In this document: positions 12,064 through 21,981 of the stretch, piece after piece
How the letters are laid out: every line of letters starts with the position of its first letter
Numbering within the stretch: position 1 is the stretch's first letter
NCBI GenBank assembly: GCA_958430865.1
Contig: CAUDNR010004450.1
Span: 24,804 to 50,445 of the forward strand
DNA: 25,642 nucleotides
Direction: 5' to 3'
From: Entrophospora sp. SA101
Taxonomy: Eukaryota > Glomeromycota > Glomeromycetes > Entrophosporales > Entrophosporaceae
Notes under the pieces: generated by a model
Seen by the model: only the letters and a program-made list of their open reading frames with translations
Told to the model about the DNA's origin: nothing
The model's database searches: none
Program-made: the position numbers and the translations under genes

Positions 12064-14233
12064 TTAAATAATAAATAAATAATAAATAAAATAAAATAAC
12101 ACCTCATCTTTAATAACTCCATATAATCTTTGTTGTGATGCTGGTATTCCAAATGATTTTTGAAATATATTTTTTAAATTTCTCAAAGTTAAAGTTCCTA
12201 ATAAGATTATAAAACTTAAATTGAATTAGAAATCATTATCTCTATTCACAATAATTATTATCCATATTTATAAAAAAAAATACCTAAAAGTTTTTTTGAT
12301 ATTATTTTAATTGGCTCTTCATCAAGAGATTTTCTATGGGTAATAGTCAAAGCTATAAAAAAAATTTTTTTATGATCAAAATATTTTGATCCGTGAATTG
12401 TAATTAATTAATTAGTGATTAGCGATAATGACAATAATAATGATAATGATTAATCTATCTTTCAACATGCTACTAGTTGCTTTTAAACTTCTATCATCAA
12501 AAGTAGGTTCACCATGAATTTCACATAATTCTTTAAATCTAGGATGGTGTTTCTCTATTTCATCAGGCGATTTCAAATCCTTGATGCATAATCTCAAATA
12601 ATATCTTTCAGTATCAATTCTATCATTAGATGATATCTATACATAAGATTTAATGTTTAGCAAATTGAAAAGATATTTTAATAATGATTAATGATTATAA
12701 TTACCAGACTTCCATCCATCATTTTTAATTCTTTAATTCTACCAACAATTAGAATATATGCTTCATCGGCTTTTATATCTATATTATAGATACAAAAATA
12801 AGTGCTATTGATTTGTAAGGTGATTAAAATATAATCATAAAAATAATCAATATGTTAAAATTCATTAAATTCATTACTATCAAAAAATGGATTTTTTTAA
12901 TTCTTAACTCTTCTAATGAAGGAAACCTATTAAGTTCATTAACATTTTGCCAATCATTGATTTTATTTTCACTAACATTTAAATATTTTAATTTTGGAAA
13001 CTCTTGATTATCAACTCCTTTAGGATAATAAATATTGTTTATTAAATTATTACTAATAAAAAGCATTTCCAACCTATAATGATAAAAGGTAAATAATTAT
13101 ATATATATATAAATAGATAATAATAATTAATTAGTTACTGTGGTAATCCTGAAAATCTAGCAATTTCATCCCAACTATCAATAATATTAGATTCAAGATT
13201 TAGTGTTTTTAATTTGGAAAACCCTTTTATCTTGCTTTTTTTTATCTGGTTTTCCTTTTCACCATCAATATCTCCAAAATTTTTAATATAGTTAAAACCT
13301 AATTGTAAATTTTCCAAATTCAAAAGACATGTTCAAGTAGTTCAATCTATAAAGAAGAAAAATCATAAGAATTTCGAGTATAATTTGTATTTTAATTGAT
13401 TAGTTAATTAGTATGAAATAAAACCTGTTCCCATTCAATCCTAGTATAATTCAAAGATAAATTTTTTAAATTTGTAAATGAAATTTTAAAATCAGGAACC
13501 ACTTTTAACCCTTGAAATCTATTGTAACTAAAATCAAATAAAAAAAATTAGTCAAATTATTAATGAAATTGATTGATAGGAGAAGATAAGCAAGCTTACT
13601 TTAATCTTAAAACCTGCAGTTTTTTTAATTGTTCACAAATTCAAGCAACAGTTTCCCAATCAGATATTAGATTTTTTGACAAATTCAAGTCAATTATATC
13701 TAAAGAACTTTATACTTAATTACCAATATTAAATTATTTCATTTGTTTGTAAAGTTTTTCAATATATATATATTACTTGGACAAGTTGTTTCGATTTCTC
13801 CAGGCTTTCCTGCATTTGAAATTCGTTCAAAAGATAAACCTACTTCTGTCAATCTATCCAATTGCCTATAATTAATAATATATATAGTATATATGTAAGT
13901 AGTTTGTTAATAAATAGAATTATTGTTCACTATTATTAGTAATTAAATTAAAATTATTTAATTATTAAACCTTTGTTTTCTACAAATCTTTTCCCATCCT
14001 ATAGCCTCAACCTCTATTTTTGTATTACCAGCCCAATAAATTGTATCCAAATCTTTTTGTAAACCATCATGTTTTCCTCTTGAAATATTGTCCCATTCAA
14101 CACCATACCATATACCTTTTGTAGGTGGGACAGGGCAAACATAATGAATTGTTGCTAATTGATCCTCAAATTGAATTCTTTTGTTTATAACATCCCTTGG
14201 AATATCATCATATTTTTGCTCATCACTAGACAT
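12064..14233 (-). pseudogene. tubulin-specific chaperone E (TBCE/PAC2/Alp21-like), apparently disrupted
   Basis: The family protein has a CAP-Gly domain, leucine-rich repeats and a ubiquitin-like domain, and helps fold alpha-tubulin. Recognisable exons, 5' to 3': 14233-13971 (CAP-Gly start, GIWYGVEWDNISRGKHDG), 13865-13777, 13699-13600, 13527-13425, 13346-13139 and 13073-12878 (leucine-rich repeats), 12778-12705 (DEAYILIVGRIKELKMMDGS), 12636-about 12460 (DTERYYLRLCIKDL), 12352-12284 and 12197-about 12103 (ubiquitin-like part). Defects: the CAP-Gly region jumps from GKHDG straight to a linker-like sequence; an in-frame TGA sits at 13641-13643; the frame shifts near 13326-13332 and again at the A7 run 12892-12898; the donor after SSMLKDRLI is unclear; and the last part of the ubiquitin-like domain is absent. 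Splice sites are otherwise kept, which points to fairly recent decay, or to an error-bearing assembly. Family identity is firm; loss of function is likely. Confidence 0.85.
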
Positions 14234-14857
14234 TTTTTCAATGTAACAATAAAATTTTAAATCATTGCTACTAATTCTGTTATCTCACTCGCAGATCAAA
14301 ACATATTGGGACTTGTAATACAGTGCAGATCGACTATAAAAAAATTCCAACTACAGTCAACCCTCCATAAGTCAGTGGGGGTATTTGATATAAGTTGATC
14401 AACAAAACTAATTAATGTCATAATGTAAATACATATATGGGGTTTGTACTAGGGAAATCAAGCTTCCAGCTATTTTTTTTTTTTTGTCTTTTTACTCAAC
14501 AATAATCTCTAATAAAGGATTTACAGTTGGTGAAAAAATTGGACCCTGTTTGCATAGTAGAAAAATGAGATACAAGGCTTGGAATATTTTATTAAAAACA
14601 TATGTGTAACCAAATTTATAAGGGTTGTTACTAAAAATAGATTTTTTGTCTGGAAGCTTGACAAACCCCATATAGACAAGAATTTAAATAGGAAAAATAA
14701 TAAGTTACACACGCCTTTCGTTTTTTATATAAATATATTAATTACACTTCTCGTGACATTTGTTTGACTATAATAATAATTCCCTTTTATGTCGACAATT
14801 TACAGTATAAAAGGTTTCAAATGGTTTTTTTGTGTATTCTCTCTTATATACTAGACA
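14234..14857. promoter_or_regulatory. divergent intergenic region between the TBCE remnant and the lipase
   Basis: The two genes are transcribed away from each other, so the 624 bp may serve both promoters. A good TATA element lies close to the lipase start (listed separately). Open frames at 14521-14767 overlap one another antisense and have no domain; I take them as chance. Confidence 0.45.
14806..14813 (+). promoter_or_regulatory. TATA box of the lipase gene
   Basis: The sequence TATAAAAG stands 52 bp before the ATG at 14858, which would place transcription start about 20 bp before the start codon. The match to the TATA consensus is perfect, but in such AT-rich DNA chance matches are common. 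Confidence 0.45.
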
Positions 14858-16483
14858 ATGTTTAAATTTGCATTCCTTAATTATATATATATTTTTTTAA
14901 TCAGTTTTCATTGTGTAGTAACAGCATATCAATTCTCATTTTCTAATATAGAAAATGATCCTTTCAAGCAAATAACTAGTAAAACTTTTCAATTGAAACA
15001 CGTTTTTCATCATGGTGTTGATACTGTCGCAGACAATTTATTCATTCGTTTAGACATTGATGAAAATAAAAATTGGGTTTCTACTTATATTATTGATGTT
15101 ATTGAAGCTTCAATGTTGCATTTTAAAGAAATTTTCATGTCACTTTTAAATAAGAAAACTAAAAGTTTGCCAAACCCAAAAGATAAAAAAATAATTCTTG
15201 GCTTAGCAAAAATGTCATATGATGCATATATTGATTTAGACGAAACAGACCAATGGGTAATTTTGAGTGGAAGTTGGGATGTAAGTATAGATAAATAAAA
15301 ATAAATAAATAAATTTCCCAAAAAACTTTTTCACCACACACACAAATTCACATTCACAATAGAAACTACCATTTGGATGGAAAGATAACGGAATTAGAGG
15401 TTATGTTTATGCAGATGAATCAAATTCAACAGTTATTATTGGTATAAAAGGAACTAGTATAAATTGGATTAACGGAGATGCGCCAACAGCAGGAAATGAT
15501 AAATATATTGTAAATATTTTATTATTATCATCATTATCATTATCATTATCATTATCATTACCGTTATCGTTATCGTTATCGTTATCGTTATTGATTTAAT
15601 TGATTAATTTAGGATAATTTGATGTTTTCATGTTGTTGTGCAAAAGTTGATTTTCTTTGGAATGGTGTTTGTGGCTGCCATATCGAAGGACAACAATGTA
15701 ATTCAACATGTATAAGTAGCGAAGTTTATCAAAAGAATACTTATTATAGTAATGCTTTGGTAAATATTATATTTATATTATTGTCACTGTTGTTGTTGTT
15801 GTTGATTAATGTGAATTTGAATTTGAAAAGAGAATTTATGAAGAAACCCAAAAAAATTATCCTAATTCAACAATATGGTTGACTGGTCATTCACTTGGTA
15901 ATAATTAATTTTTAATATGAAAAATATATAATATGCTTTTTAATATTTAAAAAAAAATCATTATATACTTTTTGATAATAGGTGGATCACTTGCTTCACT
16001 AGTTGCGCTTAAATATAAAGTTCCTGCTGTAACATTTCAAGCTCCTGGTGATTTATTATATGCTAAGCGTTTAGGTTTAGATACAACTGATTCATATAAA
16101 TTACCGATATACCATTTTGGTCACACAGGGGACCCTGTATTTATGGGCGAATGTAATGGATTAGCTTCTACATGTTATCATTTTGGATATGCTGTAAATA
16201 TATTTGTTTTTTTATTTATTTTATATAATATTAATAATATTAATATTAATAGATTTTGAAATGAAATAAATGTATTTAGATGGAGACAAAATGTCATACA
16301 GGAAATACTTGTTCATATGATACAATTTCTAAATTTGGATGGAGATCAGAAATCAAGAATCATTCATTACTTTTATTCATTAAAAATGTTATTGAAAAAT
16401 GGATTGGTGATGATGATAATGATGTTGTAGAATGTGATCATGACGAGTATTGTGAAGATTGTGGTTCTTGGGAATTTTCATAA
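14858..16483 (+). CDS. ATG15: ATG15-type autophagic lipase, 6 exons
   Basis: Exons 14858-15280, 15363-15509, 15613-15759, 15831-15897, 15982-16193 and 16280-16483 are in phase and encode 399 residues. The family is a class 3 lipase that reaches the vacuole through the multivesicular-body route and breaks down autophagic-body and other membrane lipids. A hydrophobic N-terminal segment (about residues 2-21) would act as signal or membrane anchor. The catalytic part shows IGIKGTSINWI, a Cys-rich stretch with SCCCAKVDFLWNGVCGC, the nucleophile elbow GHSLGG with Ser260, PAVTFQAPGD, IYHFGHTGDPVFMGECNG and YAMETKCHTGNTCSYD, which are hallmarks of ATG15. Asp312 in GDPVF is the likely catalytic Asp. 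The C-terminus ends in CDHDEYCEDCGSWEFS, matching the family's Cys-containing end. It is shorter than the yeast protein. The intron after 15897 interrupts the codon for the second-last Gly of GHSLGG. Confidence 0.93.
15517..15595. repeat. TTATCA/TTATCG hexanucleotide array in lipase intron 2
   Basis: A tandem run of six-base units changes from TTATCA to TTATCG half-way through, filling most of the intron 15510-15612. Two blocks of uniform variant units suggest separate expansions. Length variation between strains would be expected. Confidence 0.85.
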
Positions 16484-17573
16484 TTATTATTTTGTAATTG
16501 AAAAAATTAAACTTTTTGGTGACTTCATTTTTATGCTATTCATAACTTTAATATTATCAGAAATTATTTGTGTGAATTATTTTCTACCCGAAGCCTCTCC
16601 ACCATTCAACTATACACTTTTCCTCCCCATATTACAATGTGTTGTTGACTTTGAGATAGACATTTCTACAATATTTTTAACTGATAAAGGTCACAATTCC
16701 CCATGAAATTCATATTAATATCCCAACGCGACAATCGATTTTTGGGTAACACGAATTTCATAATAAACATATCAGCCAATTTGGTTTTTTGGATCCTTTT
16801 TTTTCAAACATTATATATTAATATATATCTCGACGTTAAACACGTTAAACATAATGTGTAAACTGGTCAATATAATGATAATTAACCCCCAAAAAATTTA
16901 TTTGCTCCGCTAAAAAAACTATTTTACTATATATTTGATCAAACCAATGGGCCCGCCTCAAAACCAATGGGGTACTGGATTTTGGGGTCCAAACAAAATC
17001 AGCGCATATGAAGTAAAGAATGATCAATTGAGCTTCCTCAGGCAATCATATCAGAGGAGAAAACTCTTACCATACCATCACGGAGTCCTTTGACTTTAAT
17101 TTATTATAATGGAAACAGGACAAATTTCATTATATACTTATAATATAAAGAGGTTTATATTATATCGAGCAATTTATGTTATGATCCACTCGGGCACTCT
17201 GTTTATTATTATCAAAAATTGCATATCCTAAGTCCAAGTAAAATTGTTTGTATAACCAGTGAAAACTTACGAGAGCTGTTTTCCTTAAAGAAACTTAAAA
17301 TGTATAAATAAAATTTCAAAATGTCAAATAAAATAAAAACATAATTGGTGAAGAATGTTTCTTATGAAATAAGGAAATACGATAAAAACCATAATTTTAT
17401 ATGATTAAAAAAAAAGCACGCACAAAAAATTACATAATCACAAACATCGTTTAATCGTATAGATCTACGTCCTATATATTAATATACAAAGAATTCTTCG
17501 ATTAAATATTTCGAATTTTCTAAGATGCATATTAATATGTATAGAGAAATAGACCTTTTCTACATTAATTTAT
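16484..17573. other. intergenic region between convergent genes
   Basis: The lipase and the cysteine-rich protein gene converge here. The stretch 16900-17045 is less AT-rich than its surroundings and contains the word aaaccaatggg twice within about 30 bp. It may be a fragment of a dispersed repeat, which I cannot test. No other gene, RNA or repeat was recognised. Confidence 0.4.
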
Positions 17574-19040
17574 TCAGTCATCACAGTCACCGCAGCCACA
17601 ACATCCTGAACAATCACAACATCCTGAACAGCCACCACTTCCTGAATAGTCACCACTTCCTGAACAGTCGCCACTTCCTGAATGGTTTCTATGTCCTGAG
17701 CGATTACAACATCTTGAACAGATTCCGGAAAATAGATAAACGTCGGAACAACAGTCATGCCACGCACAACACATTGTAGCATCACAGGCGATGATGCAGC
17801 AATAACATCCACAAATGACATCACACCTTTCTTCTCCTTCCTCAATGCATTTAAAGTCACATTTACAGCAGCACATATTAATTACTCTAACCAATGATCT
17901 AATTAATGATCTAAGCGAATTATATAAACTATTGATCAAAAGACCACAATAATAAAGCATATAATGTAAATTAATAAAATCTACTAAATCCAGCAAGGGA
18001 ATAAGTAAGGAAGCAAATCCATTACTACCATGTTTATGAGTGTATTTTGATGATAAAGAAAATTGTTGTTCTTCTGATTGTTCTTCTAATTTTGTTGTGG
18101 TTTTATAATAGAACACAAATCTAATTATCATTAAAAATGTTGAAATTAGCAATAATGAAGCTTCAATCTTAAACTGAATTGTTTTAACATTAAAAATATC
18201 AACTTCACTAATACTACTACTGCTATTGCTACCACTATTGTTATTAATAGTGTAATTCGATTTTTTTATTGTTCCTAATAATGGACTGAATTCAATTGGT
18301 TTCCGAGAGATTATAAATGATTTAATTAGAAAATAAATTGGCAATATTAAACTTGTATTATCTGATACGTTTGATAATTCAAAAATTTGAAGTAAAGATA
18401 ATCTTTTTCTTCCATAAAGAATATAAAATTCCTTTTTTGCTTTAAATTTAAAAAAAGATTAGGGAATTAGGAAACAGATTATTAAGATACAATATATACA
18501 ATACATAATTAAACACACCTAATATCATTCCGGCTTTTTCTTTAAAATTCAATAGTAAACCATTTTTTAATTTGCTCATTGATTCATTGAGTTGAATAAT
18601 ACCTAACATTCTTACCAAAATTTCAACAATAATATATATCAAAATCATTTCTTTAGATATAAATGTGAAATTTGGTATTTTTGCATTCTAAGTTATCAAA
18701 CGATTATATTAATATAAACTTAATTTCGAAAAAAAATAGTTTTATTTAACGAGTAAAAAATATTAATATATACTTTGATAATCATATGACACAATACGAT
18801 ACTTCCAACTAACATTACTAGATTTAAAATCGCTACGAATGCATTATATAAAATATTTAAAATATAATTTACGATGATTTTATTATCATTATAATAATTC
18901 TCATTTTCATTATTGTTGACTTCGTGAATATTTATTATAGTATCTTTTAGTTTTAACTTTTTTAAATCATCATCATTGTCGTCAACATTATCGTGTTTTT
19001 TCATCGAATTTGGTTCATAAGTATATTTATTTTGATCCAT
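17574..19040 (-). CDS. multi-membrane-segment protein with a cysteine-rich repeat tail, 3 exons
   Basis: Exons in genomic order: 17574-18439, 18519-18687 and 18774-19040, in phase, 433 residues. I do not recognise the family. An acidic, Asn-rich N-terminus (about 1-55) precedes hydrophobic segments near NYILNILYNAFVAILNLVML, MILIYIIVEILVRMLGII, LILPIYFLIKSFII, ASLLLISTFLMIIRFVFYY and FASLLIPLLDLVDFINLHY, so roughly five membrane passes. The last 100 residues hold 27 cysteines, opening with MCCCKCDFKC and ending with GCCGCGDCDD. The final part is an 18-bp tandem repeat giving hexapeptides such as CSGSGD and CSGCCD. Such cysteines close to a membrane segment could be palmitoylated, bind metal, or form disulfides if outside; the sequence does not decide. 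The start at 19040 follows an A run; an upstream in-frame ATG at 19079 would add a poly-Lys leader and is less likely. Confidence 0.75.
17595..17720 (-). repeat. coding minisatellite, seven units of 18 bp
   Basis: Seven consecutive 18-bp units read, on the minus strand, CSRCCN, RSGHRN, HSGSGD, CSGSGD, YSGSGG, CSGCCD and CSGCCG. The core TTCAGGA is nearly invariant. Because 18 is a multiple of three, unit gain or loss keeps the frame. The array is part of the C-terminus of the membrane protein, ending 21 bp before the stop's last base. Confidence 0.93.
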
Positions 19041-19473
19041 TTTTTTTTTTTTTTTTTTAAAGATAAAAATTATATACACATCTATCTATATATTTTACAC
19101 ATTTGGCTTAGACAATCAATATCTAAGCCTTCCTTTCCTTATTGACATAATTTTAGAACTCTTCAATGATCCACACAATGTATGCTCACTATTACTATCT
19201 ATATATTAATTAATATATATATACACAAAAATGATTGAAAAAAAATTCTCAATTAATTAGTAAACCAATTAACCAATCAACCTTAACCAATCAATTAATC
19301 AATCAATAAAAGTTGTATGCAAAAATTTGTAATCAAATAGTGCTACTTCTTCTAATATTAACCATAGCAGTTTAAGAAGAAGTACAAGCGAAATTGCAAG
19401 CTAAACAACAAACAAATTTTTTACCAAATAAATTTACCTCAGAATTTTCATTTCAAAATTTAAAACCACACAA
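19041..19473. promoter_or_regulatory. divergent promoter region
   Basis: The 433-bp gap between two head-to-head genes probably drives both the cysteine-rich protein (minus) and the PNUTS-like protein (plus). It contains repeats of the word aaccaatcaa around 19260-19310, which include CCAAT on the plus strand several times. CCAAT is the target of the HAP/NF-Y complex, but here it falls in a low-complexity run, so function is open. Confidence 0.45.
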
Positions 19474-21723
19474 ATGGTTTTTAATGACAGTATTACTAGT
19501 GATGTTGTTTCTTTTGGTCAAATAACAACAACAGAAGAAGAAGAAGAAGAAGAAGAAGAAGAAGAAGAAGAAGCAGAAATAAAAGAAACAATTTCAATGC
19601 CAATAGCAGTAACTACAACAACTCCAGAAAGAACATCTCTAACAAAAGTAACACTCGAACTTTTTACAAAAATTGGTGAATATTTGAATCACGATCTGGG
19701 CATAAAATCTGTTGACTATGTTTACGATTTTCTTTGTAAAGTTAAAGATGTATCAAGGAATAATCGAGAACATATTATCAATATAATAAATCAAACGCGT
19801 GATCCGGTAATTTTACAAAAGCTAGTAAAAGAAAGATGTAGTTATATTTTAAGAAATTGGATAAAAGAAGAGGCAAAGTTTCCTGATAGCTATTTACTTT
19901 TTAAACTATTGAAAACTGTACAACATCTATCAATTGATTTGGAAATGTCGACAAGTTGTGGCCTGGGTAGAGTTGTCAATAATAAATTGGTAAAGGAATC
20001 GAACATACCAGGTGTTGCCGAGATCGCGTCTGATTTATTGAACAGATGGTTACAAGATGCTAAAAAAATGCCTGAATCTACAGCCGGAAATAATATCCTT
20101 GTTCCCGCAAAAAGTTCTAAATCAAATGATAATGGTTCAGTAACGACCGAAATAAAAAAAGAATCGACTAATTCTGTTGTAAAAGGTATTTTTGATGATA
20201 TATTTGATCTTCCTTCCACCTCCACAACTTCTCCCTCATCTTTTATGGTCGATCATCAGTCATTAAAAAATGCCAATACAAATATTCAGACAAAAACTAG
20301 TAACGCTGCTATTACTACCATCATCACATCATCGTTATTGCCGTCATCATCTCCTGTTGGTGGAAATCAAATTGAAACATGCGAACCTTCAACCCTTTCA
20401 AAGAAAAGGAAGCGTGTAAGCTTTGCCCCAGATTTTATGCTTGCACAAGTAAAATATTTTGGAAATGAACGTTCTGATGGTATAAAAGATGTTACATTAA
20501 GCACCATTGGTAGTGGTTGTTCTTCTCGTGATATTGAGGATGTTAGAGACCTCGATCGTCGTGAGAGAAAAGTTGCTTTGAAAAGATTACGAAAAACACC
20601 ATACACAAGATGGTATACTCCATTATTCATAAGGCCACGACTAACTAATAAGAAAAAGAGAAAAAAGATATGGGATTCTAATGTTATAGTGGATAGCCTA
20701 GAAGCAATAATTCAAAAAAGTCGCGAAGAAGAAACTTTAGAAGTTATTTATCCTACGGTTGATCAAGTTCCTGAAAACCCATACGAATCGCAAGACTTAC
20801 TATTCGCCGTCTCAACATCTAAAAAGATAGAGGAGCCCAAAAAAATTCCATTTGATCCAGATGGACCAGCTAACGATCAGCTGACTCAAAGACGTGAATT
20901 GAAAAAGGCTATAACAAATACTTATTCTATGTGGTTTGAAGCTCATCCTAACGAAATGCCACCCATTGCAACTGTTCAACAACTTCCAAATCCTAATACA
21001 TGGAGTTATGAGCCAAACCAAAACATTTCCGATGATTTTAATGTTGGTTTGGCAGCAATGCCAATACCAGGAAGAATTGATGCTGCTAGTAGTAAGAATA
21101 ATAATAACAATCAAATTATTCCAAATTATTATGATTCAAATGCTTCTATTTCTACTCCAGACTTAGTCCCTCCATCGCATTTACAACAACAACCATTACA
21201 ACCTCCAACACCATATCAATCGCAACCATATCAATTACCAAAATTTTCACAACCAAATCAACCATCATTTCAATTTCCTTATTATGACGATAATAATAAT
21301 TCTGCTTCAAATGTTCAACCAAACTATTGTCCATTACCGGCATCGCCTACACAGGACCCACAGGACCTTAATAGTAAAATATTTGTTTCATCACAATTCC
21401 AATTTTCTGCCCAGTATCAATTGCCTTCAGCTACACAACCTTCGAAATTTATTAATATTGCTAATGGTGTTAACAATAATGATCAACAAAACCATCAACA
21501 ACAATCACAATCAACTACAGCTGCTACAGCTACTGGTACAAATCCTAATACAAATAATAATAAGAATAACGACAACAACAACAATAATATTAGAGGAGGT
21601 AGATGTGATTTGGTTGGAACTAGCAACGGTAGACCAGTTAGTGGAAGAGGATCAGAATGTTGGTATTATAAATTTGGGAAGTGTATTCTAGGTAATGATT
21701 GCAGATTTCTTCATACGGGTTGA
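19474..21723 (+). CDS. PNUTS/Ppn1-like protein phosphatase 1 regulatory subunit
   Basis: A single exon encodes 749 residues. Order of parts: poly-Glu run (21-33); a helical TFIIS N-terminal (LW-type) domain at about 60-198, with NRWL near its end; a basic stretch with the PP1-docking motif KKRKRVSFAPD (RVSF at 314-317) followed by VKYF; a further conserved-looking region around LKRLRKTPYTRWYTPLFIRP; a long Pro/Gln/Asn-rich region; and a C-terminal CCCH zinc finger C-x7-C-x5-C-x3-H (Cys729, Cys737, Cys743, His747). This same order (TFIIS-N, RVxF, CCCH) defines animal PNUTS (PPP1R10). The fission yeast counterpart Ppn1 sits in the cleavage and polyadenylation factor with the PP1 Dis2 and Swd22. 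A nuclear role in directing PP1 to RNA polymerase II termination is therefore likely. The KKRKRV segment may also be a nuclear localisation signal. The start is the first ATG of the open frame. It is one of the few genes here without introns. Confidence 0.85.
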   Translation: MVFNDSITSDVVSFGQITTTEEEEEEEEEEEEEAEIKETISMPIAVTTTTPERTSLTKVTLELFTKIGEYLNHDLGIKSVDYVYDFLCKVKDVSRNNREHIINIINQTRDPVILQKLVKERCSYILRNWIKEEAKFPDSYLLFKLLKTVQHLSIDLEMSTSCGLGRVVNNKLVKESNIPGVAEIASDLLNRWLQDAKKMPESTAGNNILVPAKSSKSNDNGSVTTEIKKESTNSVVKGIFDDIFDLPSTSTTSPSSFMVDHQSLKNANTNIQTKTSNAAITTIITSSLLPSSSPVGGNQIETCEPSTLSKKRKRVSFAPDFMLAQVKYFGNERSDGIKDVTLSTIGSGCSSRDIEDVRDLDRRERKVALKRLRKTPYTRWYTPLFIRPRLTNKKKRKKIWDSNVIVDSLEAIIQKSREEETLEVIYPTVDQVPENPYESQDLLFAVSTSKKIEEPKKIPFDPDGPANDQLTQRRELKKAITNTYSMWFEAHPNEMPPIATVQQLPNPNTWSYEPNQNISDDFNVGLAAMPIPGRIDAASSKNNNNNQIIPNYYDSNASISTPDLVPPSHLQQQPLQPPTPYQSQPYQLPKFSQPNQPSFQFPYYDDNNNSASNVQPNYCPLPASPTQDPQDLNSKIFVSSQFQFSAQYQLPSATQPSKFINIANGVNNNDQQNHQQQSQSTTAATATGTNPNTNNNKNNDNNNNNIRGGRCDLVGTSNGRPVSGRGSECWYYKFGKCILGNDCRFLHTG
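19534..19572 (+). repeat. (GAA)13 coding microsatellite
   Basis: Thirteen perfect GAA codons encode residues 21-33 of the PNUTS-like protein. The run is uninterrupted, so it is expected to be length-variable between strains while keeping the frame. Confidence 0.95.
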
Positions 21724-21981
21724 TAATTATAAATTTTTTAAATTTTTTAATAGTGAAACTATCAATCAATAATAATAAGAATATAAAATTTTTTTTGTTA
21801 TTAGATTAAATTAGATGATTTGCTAGCATTTTATTTTTTTTCCAAAAAAAAAAAAAAAAAGTGATTAATGTATAAAAATTTCAATATTTTTGATATATTA
21901 TAACGTATATTTGCATAAATCTCTTGATATAATATTCATTCTAGAAAGGTAACGAAGAAAAAATATTGTTTTAAATTTTTA

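Noticed and set aside
13600..13699. A 36-nt intron (GT at the VA codons to CTGCAG) that would skip the TGA in the TBCE remnant
   Set aside because: It is far shorter than any intron here and would delete part of a conserved leucine-rich repeat.
14521..14767. Two opposing open frames in the gap before the lipase
   Set aside because: Both are short, AT-driven and domain-free; the TATA-led lipase gene explains the region.
15085..15341. Minus-strand open frames over the first lipase exon
   Set aside because: They are antisense to a well-supported ATG15 exon.
16845..17045. 66-residue minus-strand open frame in the GC-richer patch
   Set aside because: No domain and no spliced continuation; more likely part of a dispersed repeat than a gene.
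17595..17720. CRISPR-like array
   Set aside because: The units are directly adjacent with no unique spacers, and they encode protein in frame.
17525..17860. His/Asn-rich and Val-rich open frames over the minisatellite
   Set aside because: The 18-bp repeat keeps every frame open; only the cysteine-rich frame continues into membrane segments with proper splice sites.
20367..21691. Several open frames on both strands inside the PNUTS-like gene
   Set aside because: All are shadows of the 749-residue frame; their composition follows from its Gln/Asn-rich codons.
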